Shown here piece after piece: positions 26,805 through 35,640 of a stretch of 64,000 bases of DNA; position 1 is the first letter of the stretch; each line of letters opens with the position of its first letter. The stretch is from positions 1 through 64,000 of the forward strand of contig JAVBWA010000014.1 in the NCBI GenBank assembly GCA_036677685.1. The letters are read 5' to 3'. A program made the translations under genes and the position numbers. Under the pieces are notes generated by a model. The model did not search any database. It was given only the letters and a program-made list of their open reading frames with translations, and had not been told where the DNA came from. The DNA comes from JAQUBU01 sp036677685 (GTDB lineage Bacteria; Bacillota; Syntrophomonadia; Syntrophomonadales; Syntrophomonadaceae).

Positions 26805-27839
26805 ATGAAGGCAATGATCATGGCTGCCGGAGTGGGTTCCCGGTTAATGCCCCTGACCGTGGAGATTCCCAAACCAATGGTGCCTATGGTTAATCAGCCA
26901 TTAATGGAAGGAACGGTTAATCTCTTAGGTAAATATGGTTTTAAAGAGATAATAGCCAACCTGCATCATCAAAAACAAGTAATTAGTGATCATTTTGGGG
27001 ATGGGCAGATGTTTGGGCTCCGGCTCTGCTACTCCCCTGAAGATGAACTATTGGGCACCGCCGGGGGCGTCAAAAACTGCGAGTGGTTCCTTGATGATTG
27101 TTTTGTGGTTATTAGCGGGGATGCACTTACTGATGTTGACCTCAGCTCACTAATGTCCCAGCACAAGAAGAATGGGGCACTGGCTACTATAGCACTTAAA
27201 GAGGTCGAGCAAGTCGAACATTTTGGAGTAGTAATAACTGATGAGAATGGAAAAATTCAGAGGTTTCAGGAAAAACCCAAACAGGAGGAAGCTCTCAGCC
27301 GCATGGCCAATACAGGTATCTACATTTTTGAACCGGAGATTTTTAAATATATTCCAGCCCGGCAGTTTTATGATTTCGGCAAACAGGTATTCCCAGAATT
27401 AGTTAAACAAGGCGCACCTTTTTTTGGCGTGCCGATAGATAATTACTGGTGTGATATAGGTGACTTGGAAACTTATCGCCGGGCCCATGGCGATATTTTG
27501 CAGGGAAAGTTAAATATTGACTGTCGGGCCATAATGTATAATGAAGCAAGAATTGTGCAGGGGGAAGGCGCGGAGATAAGCAGCGAGGCAATTATTGAGG
27601 GAAATGTAGTAATTGGTAGGAATTGCAGGATAGAAGCTGGAGCCTATATAAGTGATTCGGTGATTTGGGATAACAGTATTGTGGAAACCGGAGCCCGCTT
27701 AAACAGCTGTATAGTAGGTAAAGCATGTGAAATAGGCAAATCGGTATTGATCAACGCGGGTGCGGTGATTGCCAGCGGTTATAAGTTGCCGGCTTATACC
27801 CAGGTTGCACCCGGGCAAAAGATAGCTGAGGCTATATGA
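26805..27839 (+). CDS. Sugar-1-phosphate nucleotidyltransferase
   Basis: About 344 residues. The N-domain has the nucleotide motif MAAGVGSRLMPLT and IPKPMVPMVNQPLM, plus the metal Asp region VVISGDALTDVD; the C-terminal ~100 residues are hexapeptide repeats forming a left-handed beta-helix (VVIGRNCRIEAGAYI, ACEIGKSVLINAGAVI). This is the mannose-1-phosphate guanylyltransferase/glucose-1-phosphate nucleotidyltransferase type (GDP-mannose-like sugar activation); the exact sugar cannot be told. Start chosen by GGAGGATATACAT. The stop codon lies within a copy of a GTCCCC-type repeat (27837-27861). Confidence 0.9.
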   Translation: MKAMIMAAGVGSRLMPLTVEIPKPMVPMVNQPLMEGTVNLLGKYGFKEIIANLHHQKQVISDHFGDGQMFGLRLCYSPEDELLGTAGGVKNCEWFLDDCFVVISGDALTDVDLSSLMSQHKKNGALATIALKEVEQVEHFGVVITDENGKIQRFQEKPKQEEALSRMANTGIYIFEPEIFKYIPARQFYDFGKQVFPELVKQGAPFFGVPIDNYWCDIGDLETYRRAHGDILQGKLNIDCRAIMYNEARIVQGEGAEISSEAIIEGNVVIGRNCRIEAGAYISDSVIWDNSIVETGARLNSCIVGKACEIGKSVLINAGAVIASGYKLPAYTQVAPGQKIAEAI

Positions 27840-27861
27840 CAGAAGAACCGTCCCCTTGTCA
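27837..27861 (+). repeat. Half-copy of the GTCCCC-type repeat overlapping a stop codon
   Basis: The 25 bases beginning with the stop codon are identical to part of each arm of the palindrome at 39060-39153 (core GAACCGTCCCCTTGTCA). The repeat therefore supplies the stop codon of the nucleotidyltransferase. Confidence 0.75.
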
Positions 27862-27899
27862 TCTCTCCATTACAGGAATACTTATCATTATAAAAAATT

Positions 27900-27958
27900 A
27901 AAGACCGCTTGGGCTGGGTCAAACTGAAATGACCAGACCAATGCGGTCCTTGCTTTTG
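27900..27958. terminator. Bidirectional terminator between convergent genes
   Basis: A long imperfect stem of about 20 bp (left arm starting AAGACCGCTTGGG, right arm ending CCAATGCGGTCCTT) separates the plus-strand nucleotidyltransferase from a minus-strand gene. It is followed by TGCTTTTGTT on the plus strand and by an AT-rich run on the other. Confidence 0.7.
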
Positions 27959-27965
27959 TTATTAT

Positions 27966-28523
27966 CTACTCGCTGAGCAGCTTTTTAAAACCTGCATCAA
28001 GCTCCTGCAGATCGCCTTGTTTAATTTGTGCCAGGTCTTGACTGGCGACCGGAGACATATTAAAAATACGGTACCTTTCTTGCTCTTTTATCAGTATGGA
28101 CAGTTCCATCCCCGAAGGCTGACCGTTTTCTTTAAAACTATAGACAACCAGAGCACTATTCTCGGATTTTTTCGTATAGCTGGGCATAATTTCGATGCTT
28201 AGATTATCCGGCAGTTTATTTTGGCTTTCGATCATCTCAATTACTTTGCTGGTTTCCTTTTCTATGGTTTCCCGGTCTTCCAGCAACTGGGCCGGAGTCA
28301 TGGCGCTGTATTGCGGGAGGAAACGTATGGAATAGAAAACACTCAGGTTTTTCGCAACTGTATCATAATCTTTTTGAAAATAAGCCTGATAAAAATCCTG
28401 TACCGTTTGTTCCGGGGAGGATTCCACAAATGCAGCATAATAATACATGGAGGCTATTATGACCACAATTAGCAAGGGGATAAAAGTGGGGATACTACGG
28501 TTAGTTGGTTTATCCAATATCAA
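27966..28523 (-). CDS. Membrane-anchored hypothetical protein, possibly NTF2-like
   Basis: A 185-residue protein with one N-terminal helix (FIPLLIVVIIASMYYYAAF) and an extracytoplasmic domain (EQTVQDFYQAYFQKDYDTVAKNL) that resembles the start of NTF2-like/DUF4878 domains. The TTG start has GAGAGG upstream on the minus strand. It is divergent from the flavoprotein gene at 28616. Function unknown. Confidence 0.75.
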   Translation of the reverse strand: MILDKPTNRSIPTFIPLLIVVIIASMYYYAAFVESSPEQTVQDFYQAYFQKDYDTVAKNLSVFYSIRFLPQYSAMTPAQLLEDRETIEKETSKVIEMIESQNKLPDNLSIEIMPSYTKKSENSALVVYSFKENGQPSGMELSILIKEQERYRIFNMSPVASQDLAQIKQGDLQELDAGFKKLLSE

Positions 28524-28615
28524 ATTACCTCTCTTTCATTTACAATTATAAATATGATTCTAACAGATTGGAAAAGTATTAACAATCAAGGTAAGATTTC
28601 AGGAGGTTGACTTTT

Positions 28616-29857
28616 TTGAAGAGGATAATTGTAGTTGGCGGCGGTCCGGCTGGCATGATGGCGGCGGCAGTTGCGGCCAATCATGGGGCGAGGGTCGTTT
28701 TACTGGAAAAACATACAGCAGTTGGCAAAAAGCTGGCCATAACCGGTAAGGGACGCTGCAACCTGACTTCAGCAGCAGGTGCAGACCGCTTTATGACGGG
28801 TTACGCATGCAACGGACGGTTTTTATTCAGCGCCTTGCATGAGTTTTCCAACTTTGATCTAATAAATTTTTTTGCGGAGCATGGACTTGAATGCAAAGTT
28901 GAAAGGGGTCAGCGTGTATTTCCCAAATCTGACCGGGCTGCGGATGTAGTCCATACTCTTTACCAGAACCTCGTGCATGAGGGAGTTGAGCTTAAGAAAA
29001 ATATGCCGGTTAAGGGTTTATATATAAATAACAAAATTTTAAAAGGCGTGGAAACTGAACAGGGAAGATTGGAAAGCGATTCCGTGATTATAGCTACAGG
29101 GGGCATGTCATATCCGGGAACCGGTTCAACTGGTGATGGTTATAGCTGGGCTCAAACGGCTGGGCATCATATTATTGAGCCACGTCCCGGCCTGGTCCCC
29201 TTGGTAACCTCGGAAAAATGGGTGAAAGAACTTCAGGGTTTAAGCTTAAAAAATGTCCGGGCGTCATCCTACCGTGAGGATGGGAAAAAAATTAATGAGG
29301 AATTTGGGGAAATGCTCTTTACCCACTTTGGGTTATCAGGACCGATCATTTTAAGCATGAGCCGGGATATTGGCGAATATCTATTCTCATCGGGTCAGAA
29401 AGCCAAGCTGCTGCTTGATTTAAAACCGGCCTTGGACGAGCCGCAATTGGATCAGCGTCTGCAAAAAGATCTGGCGAAAAACTCACGGCGGCGGTTTAAG
29501 AATGCTCTGGACGAGTTGCTGCCCCGCAAACTCATACCGGTGGTGATAAACTTGAGCCAAATTGATCCGGAAAAAGAATGTCATCAAATTACCCGTGATG
29601 AACGGCGAAAATTGCTGCTTTTGTTAAAAAAGCTCGAACTTACTATAGTTAAAACCAGGCCGCTGGCTGAAGCGATTGTAACGGCCGGGGGGATTGATAT
29701 CAAAGAAGTTAACCCCAGGACTATGGAATCCCGCTTGCTGAAGGGCTTGTTTTTTGCCGGGGAGGTGCTGGACGTTGATGGGTATACTGGAGGTTTTAAC
29801 CTGCAGGCGGCATTTTCTACAGGCTTTTTAGCCGGAAAAAACGCGGCTTTGCTATAA
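28616..29857 (+). CDS. BaiN/HI0933-family FAD-dependent oxidoreductase
   Basis: About 413 residues. N-terminal FAD motif VVGGGPAGMMAA, the family marker KKLAITGKGRCNLT, the ATGGMSYPGTGSTGDGY block, and C-terminal GEVLDVDGYTGGFNLQAAF. The family is widespread; characterised relatives reduce bile-acid or other ring substrates or act in lipid/redox metabolism, so the substrate here is open. AGGAGG precedes the TTG at 28616 by 9 nt, better than the in-frame TTG at 28607. A repeat copy begins at its stop codon. Confidence 0.9.
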   Translation: MKRIIVVGGGPAGMMAAAVAANHGARVVLLEKHTAVGKKLAITGKGRCNLTSAAGADRFMTGYACNGRFLFSALHEFSNFDLINFFAEHGLECKVERGQRVFPKSDRAADVVHTLYQNLVHEGVELKKNMPVKGLYINNKILKGVETEQGRLESDSVIIATGGMSYPGTGSTGDGYSWAQTAGHHIIEPRPGLVPLVTSEKWVKELQGLSLKNVRASSYREDGKKINEEFGEMLFTHFGLSGPIILSMSRDIGEYLFSSGQKAKLLLDLKPALDEPQLDQRLQKDLAKNSRRRFKNALDELLPRKLIPVVINLSQIDPEKECHQITRDERRKLLLLLKKLELTIVKTRPLAEAIVTAGGIDIKEVNPRTMESRLLKGLFFAGEVLDVDGYTGGFNLQAAFSTGFLAGKNAALL

Positions 29858-30046
29858 TGAGGCGAAGTTTGAAAGAAACCTTTTCATTACTTTTTTTTCT
29901 TTAGTGAAGTGAACGGAATGTTTATAAATAAGTCCCCCTCCCTGTTGCGGCGGTGTGTTGCCCCCTACGGGGACCACCTATATTGATTCCCTTCGGGAAC
30001 GATTAAATTGTGCTGAAACTGCCCCGCAGTTTCTTCCGATGCTTAA
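29855..30046 (+). repeat. Dispersed structured repeat, copy 2 (with internal insert)
   Basis: Begins with the stop codon of the flavoprotein (TAATGAGGCGAAG), has a divergent middle, then GTTGCGGCGGTGTGTTG, an extra ~50-nt segment with two small hairpins (CCCCTACGGGG and TTCCCTTCGGGAA), then AAACTGCCCCGCAGTTTCTTCCGATGCTTAA. The extra segment is shared only with the copy at 39955. Confidence 0.75.
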
Positions 30047-30156
30047 GGGATCAGAGCCGTGCCAACGGGGGTGCCCGGCTGGGTGGTATTCGTTGACGAA
30101 ACAGGGCATTTCTGCTACTATGTGAGTTGATTATTGGATATTGGGGGAATTGGAAA

Positions 30157-31041
30157 ATGGCCACAACCAGGTTGCTTGATTATAAAGGATCGTCTGATTA
30201 TATCGTAACAGATGAGTTGAGAAACAGTGTAAATATAGCGGTAGCCCTGCAAAAACCCCTTTTGATCAAGGGCGAACCGGGCACCGGCAAAACTATGCTG
30301 GCTGAAAGTATTGCTAAATCGCTGGGTATGGACCTCATTATATGGAATATAAAATCAACCACCAAAGCCCAGGAAGGGCTGTATATGTATGATACGGTGC
30401 AGAGGCTTTATGACAGCCAGTTTGGCGAGAGTGACGTATCCGATATCAAGAAGTATATTAAACTAGGAAAGCTTGGCGAAGCTTTCCTGTCCAGCGACCA
30501 GGTGGTTTTGCTGATAGATGAAATCGACAAAGCCGATTTGGAATTTCCCAATGACCTTTTATGGGAATTGGACCAGATGAGCTTTTATATTCCGGAAACC
30601 AAGGAGACCGTTGCCGCTAAGAATCGCCCCATCGTGATCATCACCAGCAATGCCGAGAAGGAACTGCCGGATGCCTTTTTGCGGCGCTGCATCTTTCATT
30701 ATATTGCTTTTCCCGATCCCGAAGGCATGGAAAAAATTATCGCAGTACATCACCCGCGCCTGGAAAAGCGGTTGCTGGAACAGGCCATGGAAACCTTCTA
30801 TATGCTGCGCAATATCCCCAGCATCCAGAAAAGACCCAGCACCAGCGAGTTGATTGATTGGCTGCAGGCTCTGGTAGTGGGGGGAATCAGTCCCAATAAG
30901 ATTAAACAGGACCTCCCTTTCCTGGGGGTACTTTTAAAGAAAAATGAAGATTTGGATACCATATTGAACCAGCTCTACGGCAAAACCCAGAGCAAAGCTT
31001 CAAATGTGAAGAATAATGCCTATAACCGTTATCGCTATTAG
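30157..31041 (+). CDS. MoxR-family AAA+ ATPase
   Basis: About 294 residues with Walker A GEPGTGKTML, Walker B VVLLIDEIDKAD, sensor 1 IITSNAEKELPDAFLRRC and Arg-finger region. MoxR ATPases act as chaperones that mature metal-enzyme complexes together with a VWA protein; here the VWA partner follows 16 nt later. The ATG at 30157 is preferred over the TTG at 30127. A single operon with the next gene is likely. Confidence 0.92.
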   Translation: MATTRLLDYKGSSDYIVTDELRNSVNIAVALQKPLLIKGEPGTGKTMLAESIAKSLGMDLIIWNIKSTTKAQEGLYMYDTVQRLYDSQFGESDVSDIKKYIKLGKLGEAFLSSDQVVLLIDEIDKADLEFPNDLLWELDQMSFYIPETKETVAAKNRPIVIITSNAEKELPDAFLRRCIFHYIAFPDPEGMEKIIAVHHPRLEKRLLEQAMETFYMLRNIPSIQKRPSTSELIDWLQALVVGGISPNKIKQDLPFLGVLLKKNEDLDTILNQLYGKTQSKASNVKNNAYNRYRY

Positions 31042-31057
31042 TGATGAGGAATGAATA

Positions 31058-32269
31058 ATGTTTACCAAGTTTTATTACAATCTCAAAGACTTCGGTATTC
31101 CGGTTTCGATGAACGAGTGGCAGGTGCTGCTGGAAGCCCTGGAATCAGGAATGGCAGGTTCCAGCTTAACCGGTTTTTATTACCTGTGCCGCGCCATTCT
31201 GGTTAAAACTGAAGCTCATTACGACCGCTTTGACCTGGCTTTTGCCAGCTTTTTTGGTGATATTGAATCTCCCGAAGGGTTACCGGACAAAATATGGGAG
31301 TGGCTGGATAAAGAACTGCCCGAACAGGAAATCACCGAAGCCATGCGTCGCAACCACCAGCAGCTTGACCTGGATGAAATGAAAAGGATGCTGGAAGAGC
31401 GGCTGGCGGAACAGACTGAGGAGCACCATGGCGGCAACCGCTGGGTAGGCACCGGAGGGACTTCACCTTTCGGGCATTCGGGTTACCACCCCGGAGGTAT
31501 CCGAATTGGAGGCAACACCCGCAATCTCTCGGCAGTGAAAGTAGCGGGTATGAGAAAATACCAGGAATTCCGTACCGATGAAACCCTGGGCATCAGGCAA
31601 TTTCAGGTGGCTTTGCGAAAGCTGCGGCAGTTTACCACTCGTCTGGATGGCGCCCGCACGGAACTGGATTTGGATGGTACTATCGAACGGACTTGCAATA
31701 ATGCCGGCCGCTTGGAACTGGTTTGGGACCGGCCCCGCGAAAATGGGATAAAGGTTTTACTGTTGATGGATTCGGGAGGCTCCATGGTATCCTACAGCCG
31801 TCTCTGCAATCAATTGTTTACCGCCGTAAATCGTTCCAACCATTTTAAAGATTTGAAGATATTTTATTTCCACAACTGTATTTATGACTGGTTGTATCAT
31901 GACCCCAGCTGCAGTCTGAGTGCTTACACGGATACGGAATATGTATTAAAAACCTTTGACAGCGATTACCGGGTCATCATCGTAGGCGATGCCAGCATGT
32001 CCTCCTATGAACTGATGCGAGTGGGAGGGATTATCGAATGGGGCATGCATAACGATACTCCCGGTATTGAATGGCTGCGGCGGCTTCGTCAGCATTTTGA
32101 ATACTCGGTTTGGCTTAATCCAATTCCCAAAAACTACTGGAACTGGATGGAAGGAGTATTTACCATTAATAAAATAGCGGAGGTATTTCCAATGGAAAGC
32201 TTGACTGTGGAGGGGCTGGAAACCGCCATAAATAAACTCCGCAGCCGGCAGGCGGTTAAAATAGGTTAG
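31058..32269 (+). CDS. VWA-domain protein (CoxE-like), MoxR partner
   Basis: A 403-residue protein. The N-half is helical and charged; residues ~115-150 are Gly/His-rich (GGNRWVGTGGTSPFGHSG). The C-half is a VWA domain with a MIDAS-like motif LLMDSGGSM, which is D-x-G-x-S rather than the usual D-x-S-x-S, and later YRVIIVGDASMSSYEL. CoxE/YehP-type VWA proteins assist MoxR in cofactor insertion. The target enzyme is not obvious here. Followed by a strong terminator. Confidence 0.9.
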   Translation: MFTKFYYNLKDFGIPVSMNEWQVLLEALESGMAGSSLTGFYYLCRAILVKTEAHYDRFDLAFASFFGDIESPEGLPDKIWEWLDKELPEQEITEAMRRNHQQLDLDEMKRMLEERLAEQTEEHHGGNRWVGTGGTSPFGHSGYHPGGIRIGGNTRNLSAVKVAGMRKYQEFRTDETLGIRQFQVALRKLRQFTTRLDGARTELDLDGTIERTCNNAGRLELVWDRPRENGIKVLLLMDSGGSMVSYSRLCNQLFTAVNRSNHFKDLKIFYFHNCIYDWLYHDPSCSLSAYTDTEYVLKTFDSDYRVIIVGDASMSSYELMRVGGIIEWGMHNDTPGIEWLRRLRQHFEYSVWLNPIPKNYWNWMEGVFTINKIAEVFPMESLTVEGLETAINKLRSRQAVKIG

Positions 32270-32297
32270 AACTATTTATCAAAACAATCGGTCTGGA

Positions 32298-32322
32298 AGA
32301 GGGTTTAAGCCCCTCTTTTTTT
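32298..32322 (+). terminator. Intrinsic terminator of the MoxR-VWA operon
   Basis: Stem AGAGGG/CCCTCT, loop about 7 nt, followed by seven T. Confidence 0.85.
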
Positions 32323-32323
32323 G

Positions 32324-32351
32324 TTGACATGCTTGTCTTATATATTAAAAT
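32324..32351 (+). promoter_or_regulatory. Sigma-A-type promoter of the enoyl-CoA hydratase gene
   Basis: TTGACA at 32324-32329, 16-nt spacer, TAAAAT at 32346-32351, about 120 bases before the hydratase start. It abuts the preceding terminator. The promoter is otherwise unproven. Confidence 0.6.
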
Positions 32352-32474
32352 TTAAATTAATAACACATTAAGTAAAAATACACTTACTTAGCATGATGAG
32401 ATATAGAAAATAGGAGGTGAGTATTCGCGATCTGTTCAAGTTAAATTCGATAGAAATTATAAGGGGGTAAAGTT

Positions 32475-33248
32475 ATGGATTACAGCAAATATCAGACATT
32501 GAAAGCGGAGGCAGTGGAAGGCGGCATATTAGTGGTATCATTGAACCGCCCGGATAAGTACAATGCTATGAATATGATGATGATGGAAGAGCTTAATGAC
32601 CTGTGGTTAAAGTTGAAAAGGGATCTTGAAACCCGGGTGGTCATTTTAAAAGGCGAAGGGGAAAAAGGTTTTTGCGCCGGTATGGAAGTGGTGGATATTA
32701 TTAAACCGGCAACTATGAAGAACATTCCGGCCATGTATGATTTGCAAATGCCAATAGGTGAACTGCAGATTAACATGCGAAACTGCCCGCAGCCCATAAT
32801 ATGTATAGTGCACGGCGCTGCAGCGGGAGCCGGTTTCAGCTTTGCCATAGCCTCCGACATTCGCATAATCGCTCCGGATGCCAGATTCTCAGCGGCTTAT
32901 GTTAATGTTGGACTGGCTGGTGCGGATATGGGCAGCAGTTATTTCCTGCCGCGTATTATTGGAAGCGGTCGAGCTTTTGAATATCTTTACACCGGAGCTT
33001 GGATGAATGCTGAAGAAGCAATGCAGCTCGGTTTTGCCTCGCGTTGTGTGGAGAAGGACAAACTAATGGAAACTGCTATGGAAATAGCCCGGGCCATTGC
33101 CAAGAAAGACCCGCTGGCCATGAAATTAACCAAAGAGGCAGTCAATCTCAATATCGATGCACCTAGTCTGGAGTCGGCAATAATAATGGAAAACCGTAAC
33201 CAGAACATGATGATAAGCCTCTTGGCAAGTAAAATACCTAATCAATAA
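32475..33248 (+). CDS. Enoyl-CoA hydratase/isomerase
   Basis: A 257-residue crotonase-fold protein with NRPDKYNAMN, the CoA/oxyanion regions KGFCAGMEV and IVHGAAAGAGFSFAIASD, and VGLAGADMGSSYFLPRIIG. One of the catalytic Glu positions appears as Ala/Asp-type (GLAGADMG), so an isomerase or a variant hydratase is possible. AAGGGGGTAAAGTT precedes the ATG. Neighbouring MarR, acyl-CoA dehydrogenase and ETF genes suggest a role in beta-oxidation or butyrate metabolism. Confidence 0.9.
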   Translation: MDYSKYQTLKAEAVEGGILVVSLNRPDKYNAMNMMMMEELNDLWLKLKRDLETRVVILKGEGEKGFCAGMEVVDIIKPATMKNIPAMYDLQMPIGELQINMRNCPQPIICIVHGAAAGAGFSFAIASDIRIIAPDARFSAAYVNVGLAGADMGSSYFLPRIIGSGRAFEYLYTGAWMNAEEAMQLGFASRCVEKDKLMETAMEIARAIAKKDPLAMKLTKEAVNLNIDAPSLESAIIMENRNQNMMISLLASKIPNQ

Positions 33249-33278
33249 TAGAAACAAACCGGAGCATCAATAAGCATA

Positions 33279-33413
33279 TAAGGAGGCGAAAAGATGTCTC
33301 CCATTTCATTAATTGGTTGGATTCCTATTAACAATACAGGCAGCGGATTCTAATCTCCTGCCTCCTTGCAGCGGTGTGTTGAAACTGCTCCGCACTTTCT
33401 TCCGATGTTTAAA
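33279..33413 (+). repeat. Dispersed structured repeat, copy 3
   Basis: AGGAGGCGAAAAG start, matching arm CTGCCTCCTTGCAGCGGTG (compensatory A in place of C relative to other copies), then GAAACTGCTCCGCACTTTC and TTCCGATGTTTAA. It lies in the 248-bp gap between the hydratase and the MarR gene. Confidence 0.8.
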
Positions 33414-33496
33414 AAGCTTGACAGGGAATCAATTATATTTTTAAATAGAAAAGGCAATAATTAAACTATTTTAATGATAATTAAAGGAGTTTTTGA

Positions 33497-33934
33497 ATGT
33501 TAGATTTTACTACTTTTTGGTGTTTCCGGCTTAATGCCCTATCGCGCAAGATCAGCCGGATGTACAACAGCCGGTGCCTGGAGCACGGTGTAACCGCGGC
33601 TCAGACCTTTGTGATATTTGATGTTATGGAACATGGCGGCACAAGCGTAAAAGACATTGCAAGCCGTATTCAATTGGACAGCCCGGGTGTAACCGGCTTG
33701 ATCGACCGGCTGGTAAAAGAAGGCCTGGTGGAAAGAAAAGAAGATCCTGAAGACCGCCGGAGCCTGCGAATCAACCTTACCCAGAAGGGGCGCGAACTGG
33801 CTGAGAGCAAACTGGCTCCCATGGCCCGTGATTTTAACCAATATATTCGAAGCATAGTACAGCCGGAAGTAGCTAAAATATTTCAAAACTCCCTGGATCT
33901 ATTTGATCAGCAATTGAGCAAGACCACTGATTAA
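33497..33934 (+). CDS. MarR-family transcriptional regulator
   Basis: A 145-residue winged-helix protein: HTH SVKDIASRIQLDSPGVTGLIDRL, wing KEDPEDRRSLRINLTQKG. MarR regulators often respond to acyl-CoA or phenolic ligands. It lies between the hydratase and the acyl-CoA dehydrogenase and probably controls one or both; no operator could be defined. AAAGGAGTTTTTG precedes the ATG. Confidence 0.9.
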   Translation: MLDFTTFWCFRLNALSRKISRMYNSRCLEHGVTAAQTFVIFDVMEHGGTSVKDIASRIQLDSPGVTGLIDRLVKEGLVERKEDPEDRRSLRINLTQKGRELAESKLAPMARDFNQYIRSIVQPEVAKIFQNSLDLFDQQLSKTTD

Positions 33935-33999
33935 TAGCCGCTTGCGGCCGGCGTGTATAGGCCGCTGGCGTATCATAGCAACATTAGAAAACCAAACGA

Positions 34000-34032
34000 C
34001 AACCTTGAATTTGTTTTCAGGGTTGTTTTTCT
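34000..34032 (+). terminator. Intrinsic terminator after the MarR gene
   Basis: Stem CAACCTTGAA/TTCAGGGTTG with a 6-nt loop and a TTTTTCTTT tail. Confidence 0.75.
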
Positions 34033-34230
34033 TTGGCCAAGAGTATTAATCCAAAAAGACGGCTTGAGGATTTTGGAGACTTCATTTATAAATAAATAAC
34101 TCCGGCTTAGTCATATTGTGCTATGCTTATGGAGTTTATTAATAACATATGATATTATTATATTAAACGGAAACTACTACAACTTGAATAATTATGATGG
34201 TAAACTGATTTTAGAAAAGGGGGTTTAAAA

Positions 34231-35370
34231 GTGGAATTTAATCTTAGTAAAGAACAGTCGTTGCTTCAACAGATGGCCCGCGAATTTGCCGAAAAAAGTA
34301 TAGCACCGGTCGCCGGACAAATTGACGAGGAAAGCAGGATCCCGGATGAAATTCTAAAGGAAATGGCGGAACTGGAGCTGTTCGGCATACCTTTTAGTGA
34401 AGAGTATGGCGGCGCCGATGGAGGATATGACGGGTATGTTCTGGTTATGGAGCAAATCGCCAGGGTCTCTGGAGGAATAGCCATGACCATGGCTGCACAT
34501 ACCTTGGGATTGGGTGCCATATCAGCCTTCGGAACCGAAGCGCAGAAGAAAAAATACATGATACCCGGATGCAAAGGCCAACATATAGTTTCCTTCGCAT
34601 TTACCGAGCCGGGAACCGGTTCCGACCCCAAACAACTCACCAGCACCGCAATCCGTGACGGTGATTATTACATTTTGAACGGGACCAAACGTTTTATTTC
34701 CAATGCCAATTTCCCTGGTGCTATGGTGGTATTTGCCAGGGAAACCGAGAGCGGCGAAGTTACCGCCTTTATATTGGACAAGTGGGCTGATGGTTATTCC
34801 ATATCCGAACCCTGGGAGAAAATCGGTATGCATGGCGGACAGTTGCTGGATGTATATATGAAAGATGTTAAAGTTCCGGCAGAAAACCTGCTGGGCAAGG
34901 TGGGACAGGGTTTTCCGATTTTATTGCTGGGAATTGCACTGGGCAAAATCGGCACCAGCACCGCAGCTCTGGGCGGAACCCTGGCGGCTTTTGAAGAGGC
35001 CGCGAAATATGCCCGGGAAAAAACCCATCGCGGCCAGCCAATTGCTAAATTCCAGGCTATCCAGTTAAAAATTGCCGATCTGGCTATAAAATATGAAACT
35101 GCTCGCTGGCTTTGTTATCGCCTGGGATGCCTGGCCAACAATATAAAGGACCCGGCTGCATTTGCTGCTGAAGCGGCTCTGGTCAAAGCTTACTGTGGAG
35201 ACAATGTAGTTGATGCCGCCCGCATAGCAGTTGATGTGCATGGTTCTTACGGACTTATGAGAGACTATACTATTGAGCGGGTCTATCGTGATGCGATTAT
35301 AGGACCGGAAATCGAAGGGGTGGCTGATATGCAGAAAATGATCGTAGCCGCTTCCATCTTAAAAAAATAA
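34231..35370 (+). CDS. Acyl-CoA dehydrogenase
   Basis: A 379-residue flavoprotein of the short/medium-chain type: FAFTEPGTGSDPKQL and FISNANFPGA (FAD/substrate side), KTHRGQPIAKFQAIQ, and the C-terminal DVHGSYGLMRDYTIERVYRDA with GPEIEGVADMQ, where the E in E-G takes the place of the usual Y-E-G-T catalytic region. It oxidises acyl-CoA to enoyl-CoA and passes electrons to ETF (37373-39054). GTG start preceded by AAAAGGGGG. In syntrophs such enzymes start fatty-acid oxidation; substrate length is uncertain. Confidence 0.92.
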   Translation: MEFNLSKEQSLLQQMAREFAEKSIAPVAGQIDEESRIPDEILKEMAELELFGIPFSEEYGGADGGYDGYVLVMEQIARVSGGIAMTMAAHTLGLGAISAFGTEAQKKKYMIPGCKGQHIVSFAFTEPGTGSDPKQLTSTAIRDGDYYILNGTKRFISNANFPGAMVVFARETESGEVTAFILDKWADGYSISEPWEKIGMHGGQLLDVYMKDVKVPAENLLGKVGQGFPILLLGIALGKIGTSTAALGGTLAAFEEAAKYAREKTHRGQPIAKFQAIQLKIADLAIKYETARWLCYRLGCLANNIKDPAAFAAEAALVKAYCGDNVVDAARIAVDVHGSYGLMRDYTIERVYRDAIIGPEIEGVADMQKMIVAASILKK

Positions 35371-35420
35371 AAGAAAAAATGTTGCATACAAACTATATAA
35401 CAAAGGATTATAATTGATAT

Positions 35421-35529
35421 ATAAACGAGGCGAAATCCTCCGCTTCCTTAAAAGCTCAGGGTCCTATTAGCAAGATAGCCAGCGGGATCTAATCCCCGCC
35501 TCGTTGCAGCGGTGTGTTGAAATATTAAG
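35421..35529 (+). repeat. Dispersed structured repeat, copy 4 (3' truncated)
   Basis: Starts ATAAACGAGGCG, has the arm CCCCGCCTCGTTGCAGCGGTG and stops after GTTGAAATATTAAG, lacking the GAAACTGC hairpin. A divergent GCCCCTTGTGG-type repeat follows at about 35577-35600. Confidence 0.75.
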
Positions 35530-35640
35530 CAAAGATTATTGATCCATCTAACAGTTTGCAGGAAGGTCAGAAGGAGCAGAAAAGAACCTGCCCCTTGTGG
35601 CCGATCCCTTACCCTTCACTTAATACTGGGAGGTACAGGT

